DNA of 64,000 nucleotides, from contig NZ_CP061308.1 of the NCBI RefSeq assembly GCF_018687935.1, forward strand, positions 738,048-802,047. The letters are read 5' to 3'. This stretch comes from Polynucleobacter sp. JS-JIR-5-A7 (GTDB taxonomy: Bacteria > Pseudomonadota > Gammaproteobacteria > Burkholderiales > Burkholderiaceae). This document shows positions 8,663 to 17,895 of this stretch, piece after piece. A program made the position numbers and the translations under genes. How positions within the stretch are numbered: the stretch's first letter is position 1; the number at the start of each line of letters is the position of its first letter. The notes beneath the pieces are model-generated. The model made no database searches, was not told where the DNA came from, and was given only the letters and a program-made list of their open reading frames with translations.

Positions 8663-10291
8663 TTAATGCTGTTTAGCGGCAAAGCTATCTGCTTGCGCAA
8701 TATCCCAGTAGAGCTGAAATACTTTTGGCAAAGTACTACCTTCCTCATTGGATAACAAGCTGCCTGCAGCAACGTCTGGTAAGAGGTCTTCAAGCAGCCG
8801 CACCTCATTTGCACTCACCCGTCGCACGATATGACGTGTGTTAATTTCAACTGGATGATGAAGGCCTGCTGCTTCCACAATTTCCTTGAGAGCCTTGAGT
8901 GTTTCTTTATGAAAGTGATACACACGTTCTGATTTATCAGTGACTACTAATGCTTTTTGTCGACTTGGGTCTTGTGTGGTGACGCCAGTGGGACAGAAGC
9001 CGGTATCACAAACTTGAGCTTGTATACAGCCGACTGAGAACATAAAGCCGCGAGCGCTGTTACACCAATCAGCCCCCAAGGCAAAGACAACCGCCATGTC
9101 AAAAGCGCTGATGATTTTTCCAGAGCAGCCAATTTTAATTTGGTCGCGTAAATTGGCTCCAACCAAAGTATTGTGTACTAGGCGCAAACCTTCTTGTAAT
9201 GGAGTGCCAACATGGTTGCTAAACTCAACAGGAGATGCTCCAGTCCCGCCCTCAGTGCCATCTACCACGATGAAGTCTGGATAAATTTTTGATTTCAGCA
9301 TCGCCTTCACAATCGCAAACCATTCCCAAGGATGGCCAATGCATAATTTAAAGCCTACTGGTTTGCCGCCAGAAAGTTCACGTAAGCGCTGAGTAAACGC
9401 CATCATTTCTAATGGGGTAGAGAAGGCGCTGTGCGAAGATGGCGAGACACAAGCTTCACCCACCTTGACACCACGTGCCTCAGCAATTTCTGGGGTGACC
9501 TTAGGTCCTGGCAAGATGCCACCATGACCTGGCTTTGCCCCTTGACTGAGTTTGATTTCAATCATTTTGACTTGGGGGTCTAGGGCATTCTCCGCATATT
9601 TTTTGGGATCAAATTGACCATCCTCTGTGCGGCAACCAAAATACCCCGAGCCAATCTCCCAAATGAGATCGCCGCCATGCAAACGGTGGTAACGAGAAAT
9701 TGAGCCCTCGCCAGTATCGTGCGCAAAATTTCCTTTTTTCGCACCTAAGTTGAGTGCCATGACTGCGTTGGCACTTAAAGCGCCAAAGCTCATGGCTGAG
9801 ATATTAAAGATGCTAGCTGAATATTTTTGGGAGCAATCTTTGCCGCCAATCTCAATTCTAAAGTTATAGTCAGAAAGATGAGTGGGAGCGAGCGACTGAT
9901 TAATCCATTGATAACCGGGTGCCATGACATCAAGCGTGGTGCCAAATGGACGTTTATCTGAAACTGCCTTAGAGCGTGAGTAAACCAAGGTGCGCTGGCT
10001 TCTGGAGAAAGGTGTTTTGTCGTTATCACCCTCAATAAAATATTGCCGAATCTCTGGTCGAATAAATTCCAATAAGAAACGCATATGACCCAAAATGGGG
10101 TAGTTGCGTAACACAGCATGCCTCGTTTGGAGGCGATCATGAATTCCGACGAATGTCAGAAAGCCAAAAATAGCCAATGGGTACCATGCCGCAGCATTTA
10201 CTAAAAGACCAAAGATGCTGATCAGGGTTCCAGTAATACAAATTACAAAAGTGCTAAGGCGTATTGGTAGGATGGGGCTCATTTTGCGCAC
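8663..10291 (-). CDS. FMN-binding glutamate synthase family protein (membrane-anchored)
   Basis: The 542-residue protein matches the FMN/Fe-S central domain of the glutamate synthase large subunit without its amidotransferase domain. Two hydrophobic segments near the N terminus (about residues 10-45) predict a membrane anchor. The motif GCIQAQVCDTGFCPTGV near residue 420 supplies the Cys-x5-Cys-x4-Cys pattern of the GltB [3Fe-4S] cluster, and VDGTEGGTGASP is the FMN barrel loop. Such stand-alone proteins are common in proteobacteria; their substrate is generally unknown. It converges on scpB with a 22-base gap. Confidence 0.88.
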   Translation of the reverse strand: MRKMSPILPIRLSTFVICITGTLISIFGLLVNAAAWYPLAIFGFLTFVGIHDRLQTRHAVLRNYPILGHMRFLLEFIRPEIRQYFIEGDNDKTPFSRSQRTLVYSRSKAVSDKRPFGTTLDVMAPGYQWINQSLAPTHLSDYNFRIEIGGKDCSQKYSASIFNISAMSFGALSANAVMALNLGAKKGNFAHDTGEGSISRYHRLHGGDLIWEIGSGYFGCRTEDGQFDPKKYAENALDPQVKMIEIKLSQGAKPGHGGILPGPKVTPEIAEARGVKVGEACVSPSSHSAFSTPLEMMAFTQRLRELSGGKPVGFKLCIGHPWEWFAIVKAMLKSKIYPDFIVVDGTEGGTGASPVEFSNHVGTPLQEGLRLVHNTLVGANLRDQIKIGCSGKIISAFDMAVVFALGADWCNSARGFMFSVGCIQAQVCDTGFCPTGVTTQDPSRQKALVVTDKSERVYHFHKETLKALKEIVEAAGLHHPVEINTRHIVRRVSANEVRLLEDLLPDVAAGSLLSNEEGSTLPKVFQLYWDIAQADSFAAKQH

Positions 10292-10396
10292 TCACTTATG
10301 TCTGTTTGATAGCTAAGTATAAGCATGCAATAGAATCAATAGGTGACAGTCTCTCTACAATTTCATCAATATCGCTACTGACAGCCTATCCAATTT

Positions 10397-11311
10397 ATGA
10401 AAGTTAATGCTGAAGGAGTCTCTTCATCACGCGTTTATTTGCCGGCTGATCAAAAATACCAAGATTTATTGGCTTTCTTTATTCACACCTTTCCCCATAT
10501 TGAGTCTGGAGAATGGCAGACCCGTTTTGCTGAAGGTTTAGTCATGACCATGGATGGCGAGCCAGTGCATGGTGACGATCCTTATCAAGCGAATACCCAT
10601 TTAATGTATTTCAGGCGATTGGCACGTGAACCTGAAATTCCTTTTGCAGAAGAAATCCTTTATCAGGATGAACATATCGTGGTTGCAGATAAGCCCCATT
10701 TTTTACCAGTGACACCCAGTGGCCTTTATTTGCATCAAACCTTATTGAATCGGCTTAAGAAGCGAACTGGTATTCAAACCTTGAGCCCGATTCATCGCAT
10801 TGATCGTGATACTGCAGGCTTGGCGATCTTTTCAGTTAGACCAGCAGAAAGAGCGCAGTACCAAAATCTATTTAGAGATCGAGCAGTTAAGAAGGTATAT
10901 GAAGCGATTGCTCCCTACCATGATGAGCAAGCCCTCAGATTGCCTATGACTTATCAAAGCAGACTAGTAGAGTCCGAACATTTTTTGCAGATGAAAGAAG
11001 AGCAGGGCGAGCCGAACACAGATACTTATATAGAGTTAATCGAAGTCGATAAGCCCTGGGCTCGGTATCGCTTAACTCCTGGTAGCGGTAAGAAGCATCA
11101 ATTGCGTAGTCATTTAAATGCTCTAGGTATACCCATTCGGAATGATCAAATTTATCCACACCTGACGCCCTATCAAGAGTACGACCTAGATTTTTCCAAA
11201 CCTTTGCAGCTCTTGGCGAAAGCAATTTATTTTGTAGACCCCATTAGCAAGCAAGAGAAATCATTTGTCAGCAAACGAGAGTTAAACCCACTTTCTTCTT
11301 CTACAAAATAG
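10397..11311 (+). CDS. RluA-family RNA pseudouridine synthase
   Basis: The 304-residue protein carries the RluA-type catalytic motif HRIDRDTAGL with the catalytic Asp at about residue 136. DEHIVVADKPHFLPVTP and GSGKKHQLRSHLNALG are also family signatures. The N-terminal 90 residues are not a plain S4 domain. It probably modifies rRNA or tRNA uridines, but the target cannot be told from sequence. It is transcribed divergently from the glutamate-synthase-like gene, with about 105 bases between them. Confidence 0.88.
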   Translation: MKVNAEGVSSSRVYLPADQKYQDLLAFFIHTFPHIESGEWQTRFAEGLVMTMDGEPVHGDDPYQANTHLMYFRRLAREPEIPFAEEILYQDEHIVVADKPHFLPVTPSGLYLHQTLLNRLKKRTGIQTLSPIHRIDRDTAGLAIFSVRPAERAQYQNLFRDRAVKKVYEAIAPYHDEQALRLPMTYQSRLVESEHFLQMKEEQGEPNTDTYIELIEVDKPWARYRLTPGSGKKHQLRSHLNALGIPIRNDQIYPHLTPYQEYDLDFSKPLQLLAKAIYFVDPISKQEKSFVSKRELNPLSSSTK

Positions 11312-11520
11312 AGTCCGCATTGATCAGGCAATCCAGTGCCTTAATCATGTACCTCTGTAAGGAAAATACTGACTTTTACATGCTCTTGCGCTTGACTGCG
11401 TGTTTTTAAGTTGAAGTTTGATCTGCAATTCCTTAATTTTTATGAGAAATTTGTTGCAAATTGTGATGCATAGCAATAGGATAAATGTCCTATTTCAGTA
11501 AAGCAGAGCGAGTGATTGTC

Positions 11521-12387
11521 ATGGAAACGATAAAAGTGCTGGTAACAAATCGCAAGGGTGGGGTTGGCAAAAGTACGATTGCCGCCAATCTTGCTGCGTA
11601 CCTAGCTCTTCAAAAAGGCTTAAAGATTTCATTGATTGACTACGATGAGCAGAGCTCATCCTCTGCTTGGATTAAAAAAGCTCCCAATATTGGTATTGAG
11701 ACCTATCGCGCTGAAATGTCTTATCAAAGCGCAGGCATGACTCTTTTGAGTGCTAGATCCTCTTTGCGTAAATTTTCAACAGGTTTTGATGTCAGTATTT
11801 CTGACCTCACTTGGACGCCAAATATGGCTGAAAATTTTATGCATGATTTCGATATTGTTTTGGTTCCTACTTCAACCTCTAAGTTTGAATTAGCGAGTAC
11901 TGAAATTTTTATCTTGGAATATGTATTACGTAATTCGCCTTTGATTTCTAAAAATAAACAAATCATCATGGCAGTGCCTAGTAGAGTCGAGACCAATTTT
12001 GCAGAAACTAGCATCTCCACCAATCTTGCCTCTTTAGGTATGTGCTATATAACCCCGCCAGTACTGCGGGCCAATGAAATTGATAACTTCGTCTATGAAG
12101 ATTTTTTCTGCGTCTCCAGTAATGCCACTATCTCAACTTACTTCTGCCGCTTCGGCGAGTTTGTAGCGCAACAGATTTTGGATAAGAAGCGTGAGCGCGA
12201 AGCGCCTACTTCTAAATTGGGCGCTATTTATTCTGGTCTGGGCAAAGGTATTTTGATCTTAGATCGCTACCGTCAGAATAAAAAGATATCTGGCATGCAG
12301 GCTCGTTCTCAAATGCAAGCATTTAAAGCGAGTGAACAGAGCCCTACTGATACTGCTATTCCGGCTTTTCTCAGCAAGCAAAACTAA
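11521..12387 (+). CDS. ParA/MinD-like partitioning ATPase
   Basis: The protein (288 residues from ATG 11521) starts with a deviant Walker A motif, NRKGGVGKST (residues 10-19), followed by LIDYDEQ, the usual ParA Walker A'. The C-terminal third is unlike classical ParA. An in-frame ATG at 11485 would add 12 residues, but ParA proteins normally begin just before the P-loop, so 11521 is preferred. It is 12 bases upstream of a bactofilin gene. In other bacteria bactofilins and ParA proteins interact, so a role in positioning bactofilin or an associated complex is a reasonable inference, not shown here. Confidence 0.85.
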   Translation: METIKVLVTNRKGGVGKSTIAANLAAYLALQKGLKISLIDYDEQSSSSAWIKKAPNIGIETYRAEMSYQSAGMTLLSARSSLRKFSTGFDVSISDLTWTPNMAENFMHDFDIVLVPTSTSKFELASTEIFILEYVLRNSPLISKNKQIIMAVPSRVETNFAETSISTNLASLGMCYITPPVLRANEIDNFVYEDFFCVSSNATISTYFCRFGEFVAQQILDKKREREAPTSKLGAIYSGLGKGILILDRYRQNKKISGMQARSQMQAFKASEQSPTDTAIPAFLSKQN

Positions 12388-12399
12388 AGAGGTGTGATG

Positions 12400-12861
12400 A
12401 TGTTCGGTAAAAAAAATAATGAACATAAGTTCTCTGAACCTCAGATTGAATCTTTCGGGACGATTGTTGGCGCTGCTACTGAATTTCATGGCGCCTTGAT
12501 GGTTTCTGAGAGCGTGCGAGTAGATGGCAAGATATTTGGCAATATCGAAGAGCGTGCTGGCCAAAGAATTACGATAGCGATTGGCAAGGGTGGTGAGGTA
12601 CATGGCGATATTTATGCGTTTCGTGTTCTCATTGCGGGCATGGTGAATGGCAATACTTACGCACATGAGAGAGTAGAGCTGCACACAACTGCCAATGTCC
12701 ATGGAGATGTGACTTACGACACGATTGGAATTGAGCCTGGTGCAACCCTCAATGGCCAGATGATTTCTAAAAGAGCAGAGCCGAACACAGCACCTGATTC
12801 AGCGACGCAGCTGCAAGATACGATCAATAAGATCAAGCAGGACGCCGGTATTTCTTCTTAG
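12400..12861 (+). CDS. Bactofilin
   Basis: Bactofilins are small polymer-forming cytoskeletal proteins that scaffold cell-wall enzymes. The protein begins MFGKKNN and has the right-handed beta-helix repeats typical of the family (GALMVSESVRVDGKIFGNI, GEVHGDIYAFRVLIAGMVNG, ANVHGDVTYDTIGIEPG), with a disordered C-terminal tail. GTG 12394, ATG 12397 and ATG 12400 are consecutive in-frame starts; AGAGG at 12388-12392 is best spaced for 12400. It follows the ParA-like gene, and its stop codon overlaps that of the convergent M23 peptidase gene. Confidence 0.92.
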   Translation: MFGKKNNEHKFSEPQIESFGTIVGAATEFHGALMVSESVRVDGKIFGNIEERAGQRITIAIGKGGEVHGDIYAFRVLIAGMVNGNTYAHERVELHTTANVHGDVTYDTIGIEPGATLNGQMISKRAEPNTAPDSATQLQDTINKIKQDAGISS

Positions 12862-13829
12862 TTTTCCTTGTTTGCTGCTGGCTTAGTAAAAGCCAGCACA
12901 TCCATAGGATTGAGTAGAGCGCCATTCTTATAAACGCTGAAATGCAAGTGTGGTCCTGTCGAGCGGCCAGTATTGCCGACCTCTCCAATTAATTGACCGC
13001 GACTAACAGTGTCTCCTTGGCTTACTAATAGTTTCTGACAATGCGCATAGAGGCTAGTGAAGCCTTCGCTATGTTTGATCTCAATGACGTTTCCTAATTC
13101 TGCATCGTACTTTGCCTTGGTGACAACGCCATTACCTGCAGCTAATACCTGCGTGCCGGGCTTGGCATTGAAATCAATACCAGGATGAAAGGCAGGACTA
13201 TTAGTAATGGGGTCTACGCGTGCACCAAAGTTGCTACTTAAACCATAGCCAGCGGCCAGAGGTGGTTTTGTGGGCAATGGAATCAAGCGCTCGTATTTCT
13301 CAAGCCATATTTCTTTGAGGGACTGCATTTTTTTACTCAGACCTTCTGAAGACTCTAGCGTTTGGTTAATGCTTACTCGTAGACTGGGATTTTCTTCGGA
13401 GCGAATTTGATAAGGAAAGAGTGGTAAATAAGGACCGCCCTTACCAGTGCTGGCTTCGCTCTCTTTCTCTCTGTCTTTGCGCTTTTCTTTCATCGGCAGT
13501 GGTGTTGCCAGTGCAGCATATTGCTCGTTTATCTTGCTGAGCACATCTATTTTTTGGTCCATCGCCTTTAAAGAGCCTTGGAGCTTGCTGAGTTTTTCGC
13601 GATATTCTTCTTCAAGATGGAACAGCTCTTCTGAGGTAATCACGCCTCCCATATCACGTGCCATACCTGGATCAAATTTAATCGCAACCCTAAAGCCCAT
13701 GAAATAGATGGCGCTACCAATCATGATGAACAACAGACCAAGTGCAGCAGCAAAACGCGTTAGTTGAGTTTTGGTGATATTAAATTTTCTGTAGTGGGAG
13801 GTTGCCCCAGAAATCCAGATGATTTGCAT
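12858..13829 (-). CDS. M23 family metallopeptidase (LytM-type), membrane-anchored
   Basis: The 323-residue protein has a short cytoplasmic start, one membrane segment (about residues 22-45), a charged coiled-coil region (about 65-110) and a C-terminal M23 domain (about 205-310). Zinc and catalytic residues are visible in FHPGIDFNA and in TGPHLHFSVYKNG. M23 enzymes cleave peptidoglycan cross-links. M23 genes next to bactofilin genes are known to act together in cell shape in other bacteria. The gene is convergent with the bactofilin gene and 12 bases from the PDZ-SPOR gene behind it, with which it probably forms an operon. Confidence 0.92.
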   Translation of the reverse strand: MQIIWISGATSHYRKFNITKTQLTRFAAALGLLFIMIGSAIYFMGFRVAIKFDPGMARDMGGVITSEELFHLEEEYREKLSKLQGSLKAMDQKIDVLSKINEQYAALATPLPMKEKRKDREKESEASTGKGGPYLPLFPYQIRSEENPSLRVSINQTLESSEGLSKKMQSLKEIWLEKYERLIPLPTKPPLAAGYGLSSNFGARVDPITNSPAFHPGIDFNAKPGTQVLAAGNGVVTKAKYDAELGNVIEIKHSEGFTSLYAHCQKLLVSQGDTVSRGQLIGEVGNTGRSTGPHLHFSVYKNGALLNPMDVLAFTKPAANKEN

Positions 13830-13841
13830 AATGTGACTCGA

Positions 13842-14660
13842 TTAGTTCTTAGAGCTTGCTTGTGAGGCTTCAATGATGGAGTTTGTAATGCCTTGGCTGG
13901 CCAATTTTTTGGATAGCGCTTCTGCACTTTGTTGTGTTGCTAAGGGTCCAATTCGAACGCGATAGATATTGCTGCCATTAATTTTCGCGGGATCAACAAA
14001 GCTGGTGTAGCCTTTTTGATTAAATGCAGTCACCTGATCGTTGGCAATTTCTTTGGTAAAAAAAGCACCTGTTTGAATATAGTATTTTGAGTCACCACTT
14101 GCAGTATTTGCAGAGGCTTTCTCTGGGGCGACATTAGAAGGAGTTTGCGCTGGTGCTGCAGCTACCGCCGGTGGGCTGGATATTGCTGGTGCTTTCTCAG
14201 CAGGCTTGACATTGACTTTAGGTGCTGCTGCTTTTGGAGCTGGTTCAGTTTTATCAGTATTTTTGATCTCAGCCTGAGGGTTGCTCTTTGCAGAGTCTTT
14301 AGGGGTCTCGCTGGTCCCAAAATGCACTACCTTACGCACTACGCTAACGGAGTATTCGGTCTTGGTTTGAGAATTTTCCAACTTGATTTCAGCAGTGCTA
14401 CCAACTTTGCCACGTAGCACATTTTTAATATTGGCTGGATCCATCCCTTTAAGGGGTGATCCATCGATGCTAATCATGATGTCATTGACCTGAATGCCTG
14501 CCTGAGAAGCCGGGGACTTGTCCTCGACATGCTTAACCACAATCATCCCCTCCGCATTTTTGGTGTAGCGGATCCCGATAACGCCTTGCTTGTCGCCCTC
14601 TATATTTTGAGCAAAAACCAGTTGCGTGGATAAAAGGAGAAGCGCGAGGAGGTATTTCAC
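13842..14660 (-). CDS. Secreted PDZ-SPOR domain protein
   Basis: The 272-residue protein has a signal peptide (MKYLLALLLLSTQLVFAQ), an N-terminal PDZ domain (about residues 28-110, with SPASQAGIQVNDIMISIDG), an Ala/Pro/Lys-rich linker (about 115-190) and a C-terminal SPOR domain (about 195-268, YYIQTGAFFTKEIANDQ). SPOR domains bind denuded glycan strands, usually at division sites; PDZ domains bind protein C termini. No protease domain is present, so it looks like an adaptor linking a partner to peptidoglycan. It lies upstream of the M23 peptidase gene, which is the obvious candidate partner. Confidence 0.88.
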   Translation of the reverse strand: MKYLLALLLLSTQLVFAQNIEGDKQGVIGIRYTKNAEGMIVVKHVEDKSPASQAGIQVNDIMISIDGSPLKGMDPANIKNVLRGKVGSTAEIKLENSQTKTEYSVSVVRKVVHFGTSETPKDSAKSNPQAEIKNTDKTEPAPKAAAPKVNVKPAEKAPAISSPPAVAAAPAQTPSNVAPEKASANTASGDSKYYIQTGAFFTKEIANDQVTAFNQKGYTSFVDPAKINGSNIYRVRIGPLATQQSAEALSKKLASQGITNSIIEASQASSKN

Positions 14661-14942
14661 GGGTTTGTGGGCCTTAGAAGCTGGGTCGTATTGCGAGATT
14701 GCCGATCAAGGCTATTTTAATGTAGTTGTCAGTTCATGATGCTTGACTTGAAGTCTTTTGAAAAGACAGATAAATGCTCACAAAAAATGGGTAAAAAATA
14801 GGTATAAAACCCTTTTTAGGAGTTATTTTGATCAAGCTTTTTAAAGGGGGCAATTGGGCTATAAATGCTCTAAAGGGCTATCAGCATTGATAATTTCTAT
14901 GAAAATGCTAAAATCGATTGGATTTAATGCCCCTTTTTCCTA

Positions 14943-15992
14943 ATGCCATCCATTTTTACTGCAGTCCATCCCTTGAGAGCTAGAAAGTTGTGCCTATCGC
15001 ACAAACTATTGCAATGCCTCTACGGTGCTTTATTACTGTCATTGATTAGTATTAGCCCTGCGTCTGCTTATGTGTCATCCCAAGGAATAGAAGATCTCTT
15101 ATTAAAAGGGGACTCCAAAGCGGCGCTTGCCCAGGCCGAGTCACTCAAAAAAGATCTATCGCCCATTGACTATGCCAATACCAAAGCTTCTGCTTTATTA
15201 ATGTTGGGTCAGTGGCAAGAGGCTGCTAATCTCTTAGAGCCTTTCTATTCAAAGGATAGCTCTAATCTCCTCGTGGCTAATAACTATGCAGTTGCCTTAT
15301 GGGGAATGGATAAAAAAGACCAGGCAAGGAAGGTTTTAGAAAAAGCCTTAAATACTGCCTCTCCAGCTTTCAGAAGTTTGCGCAAAATTTATTCAGCACA
15401 GGCAGCAGAGGCCTATGCAAAAGCGCTCAATGAAAAGAATTCAGCTCCCCCACCCGTGCTCTTAGCTGCTGCTGGTAATGGCTCTGATTTAGTCGATAAG
15501 CCTGTAATAGTGGCACAAGCCCCAAAGGCAGCTGCCCCAGCACCAACTGCTGCCCCGAGCGCTCAGGCACCCAAGACTAGTCCTGTAGCCACCCCAGTGG
15601 TAGAGACTCCAGCCCAAGTTGCGGTAGCTGAGAAAGATGCGGCGCCAACTCCTCAAGAGCTTGAAGTGATCACTGCCAATATGGAAAATTGGGTCAAGGC
15701 GTGGTCGAGCAAAAACGTCAAGTCTTATTTGGCTTTTTACTCACCAAGTTTCTCGCCTGATAAGGGATTGTCTTATACAGATTGGTTGGAGCAGAGGAAG
15801 CAGAGGGTTGCCAAGCCGGGTGCGATTAATGTTGAAATCAGCATTATGAAAGTCGTTAAATCAAAGGGCAAAATTGTTGTAACCTTCAGGCAGAAGTACA
15901 ACTCTGCAAACGTCAATACGAACTCTGTGAAGCTTTTGGAATGGGTTAATGACAAGGGCACTTGGTTAATTGCGCGTGAATTCAATAAATAA
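14943..15992 (+). CDS. Exported TPR protein with Cds6-like C-terminal domain
   Basis: The 349-residue protein has an N-terminal signal sequence (hydrophobic stretch ending near ISPASA, about residue 42), TPR-like helices (about 50-160), an Ala/Pro linker (about 180-235) and a C-terminal NTF2-like domain of about 110 residues (MENWVKAWSSKNVKSYLAFYSP). This last domain resembles those attached to L,D-transpeptidases as the Cds6 family. The downstream L,D-transpeptidase start overlaps this gene, supporting a joint role in peptidoglycan. Enzymatic activity is not expected from the sequence. Confidence 0.8.
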   Translation: MPSIFTAVHPLRARKLCLSHKLLQCLYGALLLSLISISPASAYVSSQGIEDLLLKGDSKAALAQAESLKKDLSPIDYANTKASALLMLGQWQEAANLLEPFYSKDSSNLLVANNYAVALWGMDKKDQARKVLEKALNTASPAFRSLRKIYSAQAAEAYAKALNEKNSAPPPVLLAAAGNGSDLVDKPVIVAQAPKAAAPAPTAAPSAQAPKTSPVATPVVETPAQVAVAEKDAAPTPQELEVITANMENWVKAWSSKNVKSYLAFYSPSFSPDKGLSYTDWLEQRKQRVAKPGAINVEISIMKVVKSKGKIVVTFRQKYNSANVNTNSVKLLEWVNDKGTWLIAREFNK

Positions 15993-17046
15993 CTCACCTC
16001 TCGATAGCGGAGCGCTGAAATTGCGTTGTAAGCTTTTATTGATTGCTTGCATCTGTATAACTCCCGTTGTTAGTTTGGCCAATGGGGACACTACAGTTCG
16101 GCAGGCTACGCATGAATTGGTGCGCAATGGCAATCTAGATAAAGCCATGGACATCTTAAATAAGTCTGAAGTCGAACACCCCAATTTCCGTTTAGCAACA
16201 TTTATGCGCGCTGAATTGTTAACTGCGCTGACTGGCGGAGCTATTGCGAATAAGTCCAAGAGTGAAGTGCGTGATGGGGAAGCGCCACAGAATCTATTGT
16301 CCGAATTGCAGTTAAGAAACTCAGTCATTCCCAATTTAACTGATCTACGCCCAGCTCAAGTCTTAAAGATGCCTAAAAATGCAGATGTCATTTTGGTTGA
16401 TGCATCACTCTCTCGCGCCTATCTCTTGCGCAATAAAGACGGCGACCCAGTCTGGGAAAAAGATTATTACGTCACTATTGGAAAGTTAGGCGTGGGTAAA
16501 CAAAAAGAGGGAGATCTTAAATCACCTCTGGGTGTGTACTCCGTCACCATGCAAATTCCGAAGCAACAATTGAGATCTATTTTTGGCGCTGGAGCATTGG
16601 AGTTAAGTTTCCCGAATGCACTTGATAAGAAGTTGGATATTAGTGGCTCTGGAATTTGGTTGCACGGTGTACCTAAAGATACTTACAGCAGGGCTCCTAA
16701 AGCCTCTGATGGTTGTCTCGCTTTTGCTAACGATGATGTTCGAGAAATTATTGAGTTAGCGAGCAAGCGCCAAATTAATGTAACCGTAGTGCCCTCCGTT
16801 CAATGGCTCAAGAAAGCTGATTGGAGTGCACGCGCCACTAAGGTTAGCAATGAAATTGCCGCATATCGATCAGAGGGTCTTAAAAAGAAAATTGTTCGTC
16901 CACCCGAGGCTATCTACGCTACTGAGTCGACATCCACCTTGGTGATTGACCAGCCGATTGGTCAGGGCGAAGGCTCTGCAGTCTACCGAGAGTATTGGGA
17001 TAAAAACGGTAATGGCTGGAACTTGAAGTTTAAGAGCCGCACCTAA
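15976..17046 (+). CDS. L,D-transpeptidase (YkuD domain), periplasmic
   Basis: The protein (about 356 residues) has a signal peptide (LLLIACICITPVVSLA) and a YkuD catalytic domain (about residues 125-275). The active-site block is IWLHGVPKD followed by ASDGCLAFAN, where the Cys is the nucleophile (near residue 246). Such enzymes make 3-3 cross-links in peptidoglycan or attach proteins to it. GTG 15976 or TTG 15970 are the possible starts; both overlap the 3' end of the TPR/Cds6-like gene, so translation is probably coupled. The C-terminal tail of about 80 residues has no domain that I recognise. Confidence 0.88.
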   Translation: MNSINNSPLDSGALKLRCKLLLIACICITPVVSLANGDTTVRQATHELVRNGNLDKAMDILNKSEVEHPNFRLATFMRAELLTALTGGAIANKSKSEVRDGEAPQNLLSELQLRNSVIPNLTDLRPAQVLKMPKNADVILVDASLSRAYLLRNKDGDPVWEKDYYVTIGKLGVGKQKEGDLKSPLGVYSVTMQIPKQQLRSIFGAGALELSFPNALDKKLDISGSGIWLHGVPKDTYSRAPKASDGCLAFANDDVREIIELASKRQINVTVVPSVQWLKKADWSARATKVSNEIAAYRSEGLKKKIVRPPEAIYATESTSTLVIDQPIGQGEGSAVYREYWDKNGNGWNLKFKSRT

Positions 17047-17387
17047 TTCCTGGGCTATGAGCCAGCCCCTCCGGCATTGGCATTTAAAGCGCCAGTTTTT
17101 GAACTAAGCAAACACTTTGCTTGAGACATTTGGGGCTGGTTTTGAGCTTCTTTGCCTTTCTTCCTAAGTTACAGAACCCGATTTAAGCCCCTTTTTTTAG
17201 GATTTTCCCTAGGATTGCACAAAAAACAGGCCAATCAGGATAGGATATACGCATAAGTTGGCATGACTTTTGTTTTTGTTTGGATCAGCCTATGGCTTGG
17301 ATAGAATCGATGAATGACCAATGTATGTTGCTAGCTGGATTTTCCGGCGCTGATATTGCTCTGAAGATATAAAAGGATAAGCGTCGT
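17047..17387. other. Intergenic region with hairpins, no gene seen
   Basis: No convincing coding region was found in these 341 bases. Visible structure: a hairpin AAGCAAA-CAC-TTTGCTT near 17105-17121, and AGCCCC followed by seven T at 17186-17198, which could pair with GGGGCT at 17132-17137 as a long-loop terminator for the L,D-transpeptidase transcript. A promoter for the downstream CBS gene must lie here but no clear -35/-10 pair stood out. Confidence 0.5.
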
Positions 17388-17843
17388 ATGCCAATGGTAA
17401 AAAACTGTTTAGCCAACAAATCGAATACACTGATTTCAGTGAGTTCCTCTGACTATGTTGTCAAAGTATTAGAGCTGATGCGCGATAATTTAGTGCGCTC
17501 CGTATTGGTGATTGATTCCGATCAATTAGTAGGAATTGTTTCCCAGGGTGATTGCGCTATTAAAGTGCTGCTTCCAGGTTTGAGTGCCAAAGAAGTATTA
17601 GTCAAAGCGGTCATGACCCCAAACCCCATCTCAGTAGCTTATGAAGATGATTTGCGAGACTGCATGCAAATCATGATTTCCAAAAGAATTCGCCACTTGC
17701 CTGTAGTGGATGAGGGCAAAGTCAGAGGTGTGATTTCTGTTGGAGATGTGGTGAAAGATACTTTGGAACACAGAACAGGTCAGATTCAATTTTTAGAGCG
17801 TTATATAAAAGAGTGGGATAGCTCTAAAAAAAATGATTCATAA
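17388..17843 (+). CDS. CBS domain pair protein
   Basis: The 151-residue protein consists of two CBS domains (about residues 8-65 and 75-132) forming a Bateman module, as seen in VLVIDSDQLVGIVSQGD and LPVVDEGKVRGVISVGDVV. CBS pairs bind adenosyl ligands such as AMP, ATP or SAM and act as energy or nucleotide sensors. No enzymatic domain is fused. It sits 52 bases before an EAL-HDOD gene. Its partner and ligand cannot be deduced. Confidence 0.88.
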   Translation: MPMVKNCLANKSNTLISVSSSDYVVKVLELMRDNLVRSVLVIDSDQLVGIVSQGDCAIKVLLPGLSAKEVLVKAVMTPNPISVAYEDDLRDCMQIMISKRIRHLPVVDEGKVRGVISVGDVVKDTLEHRTGQIQFLERYIKEWDSSKKNDS

Positions 17844-17895
17844 CTTTTTTAAAATCGTATTCATTCAAAAGGAAATCTTCTTAGTAAGAAAATAA

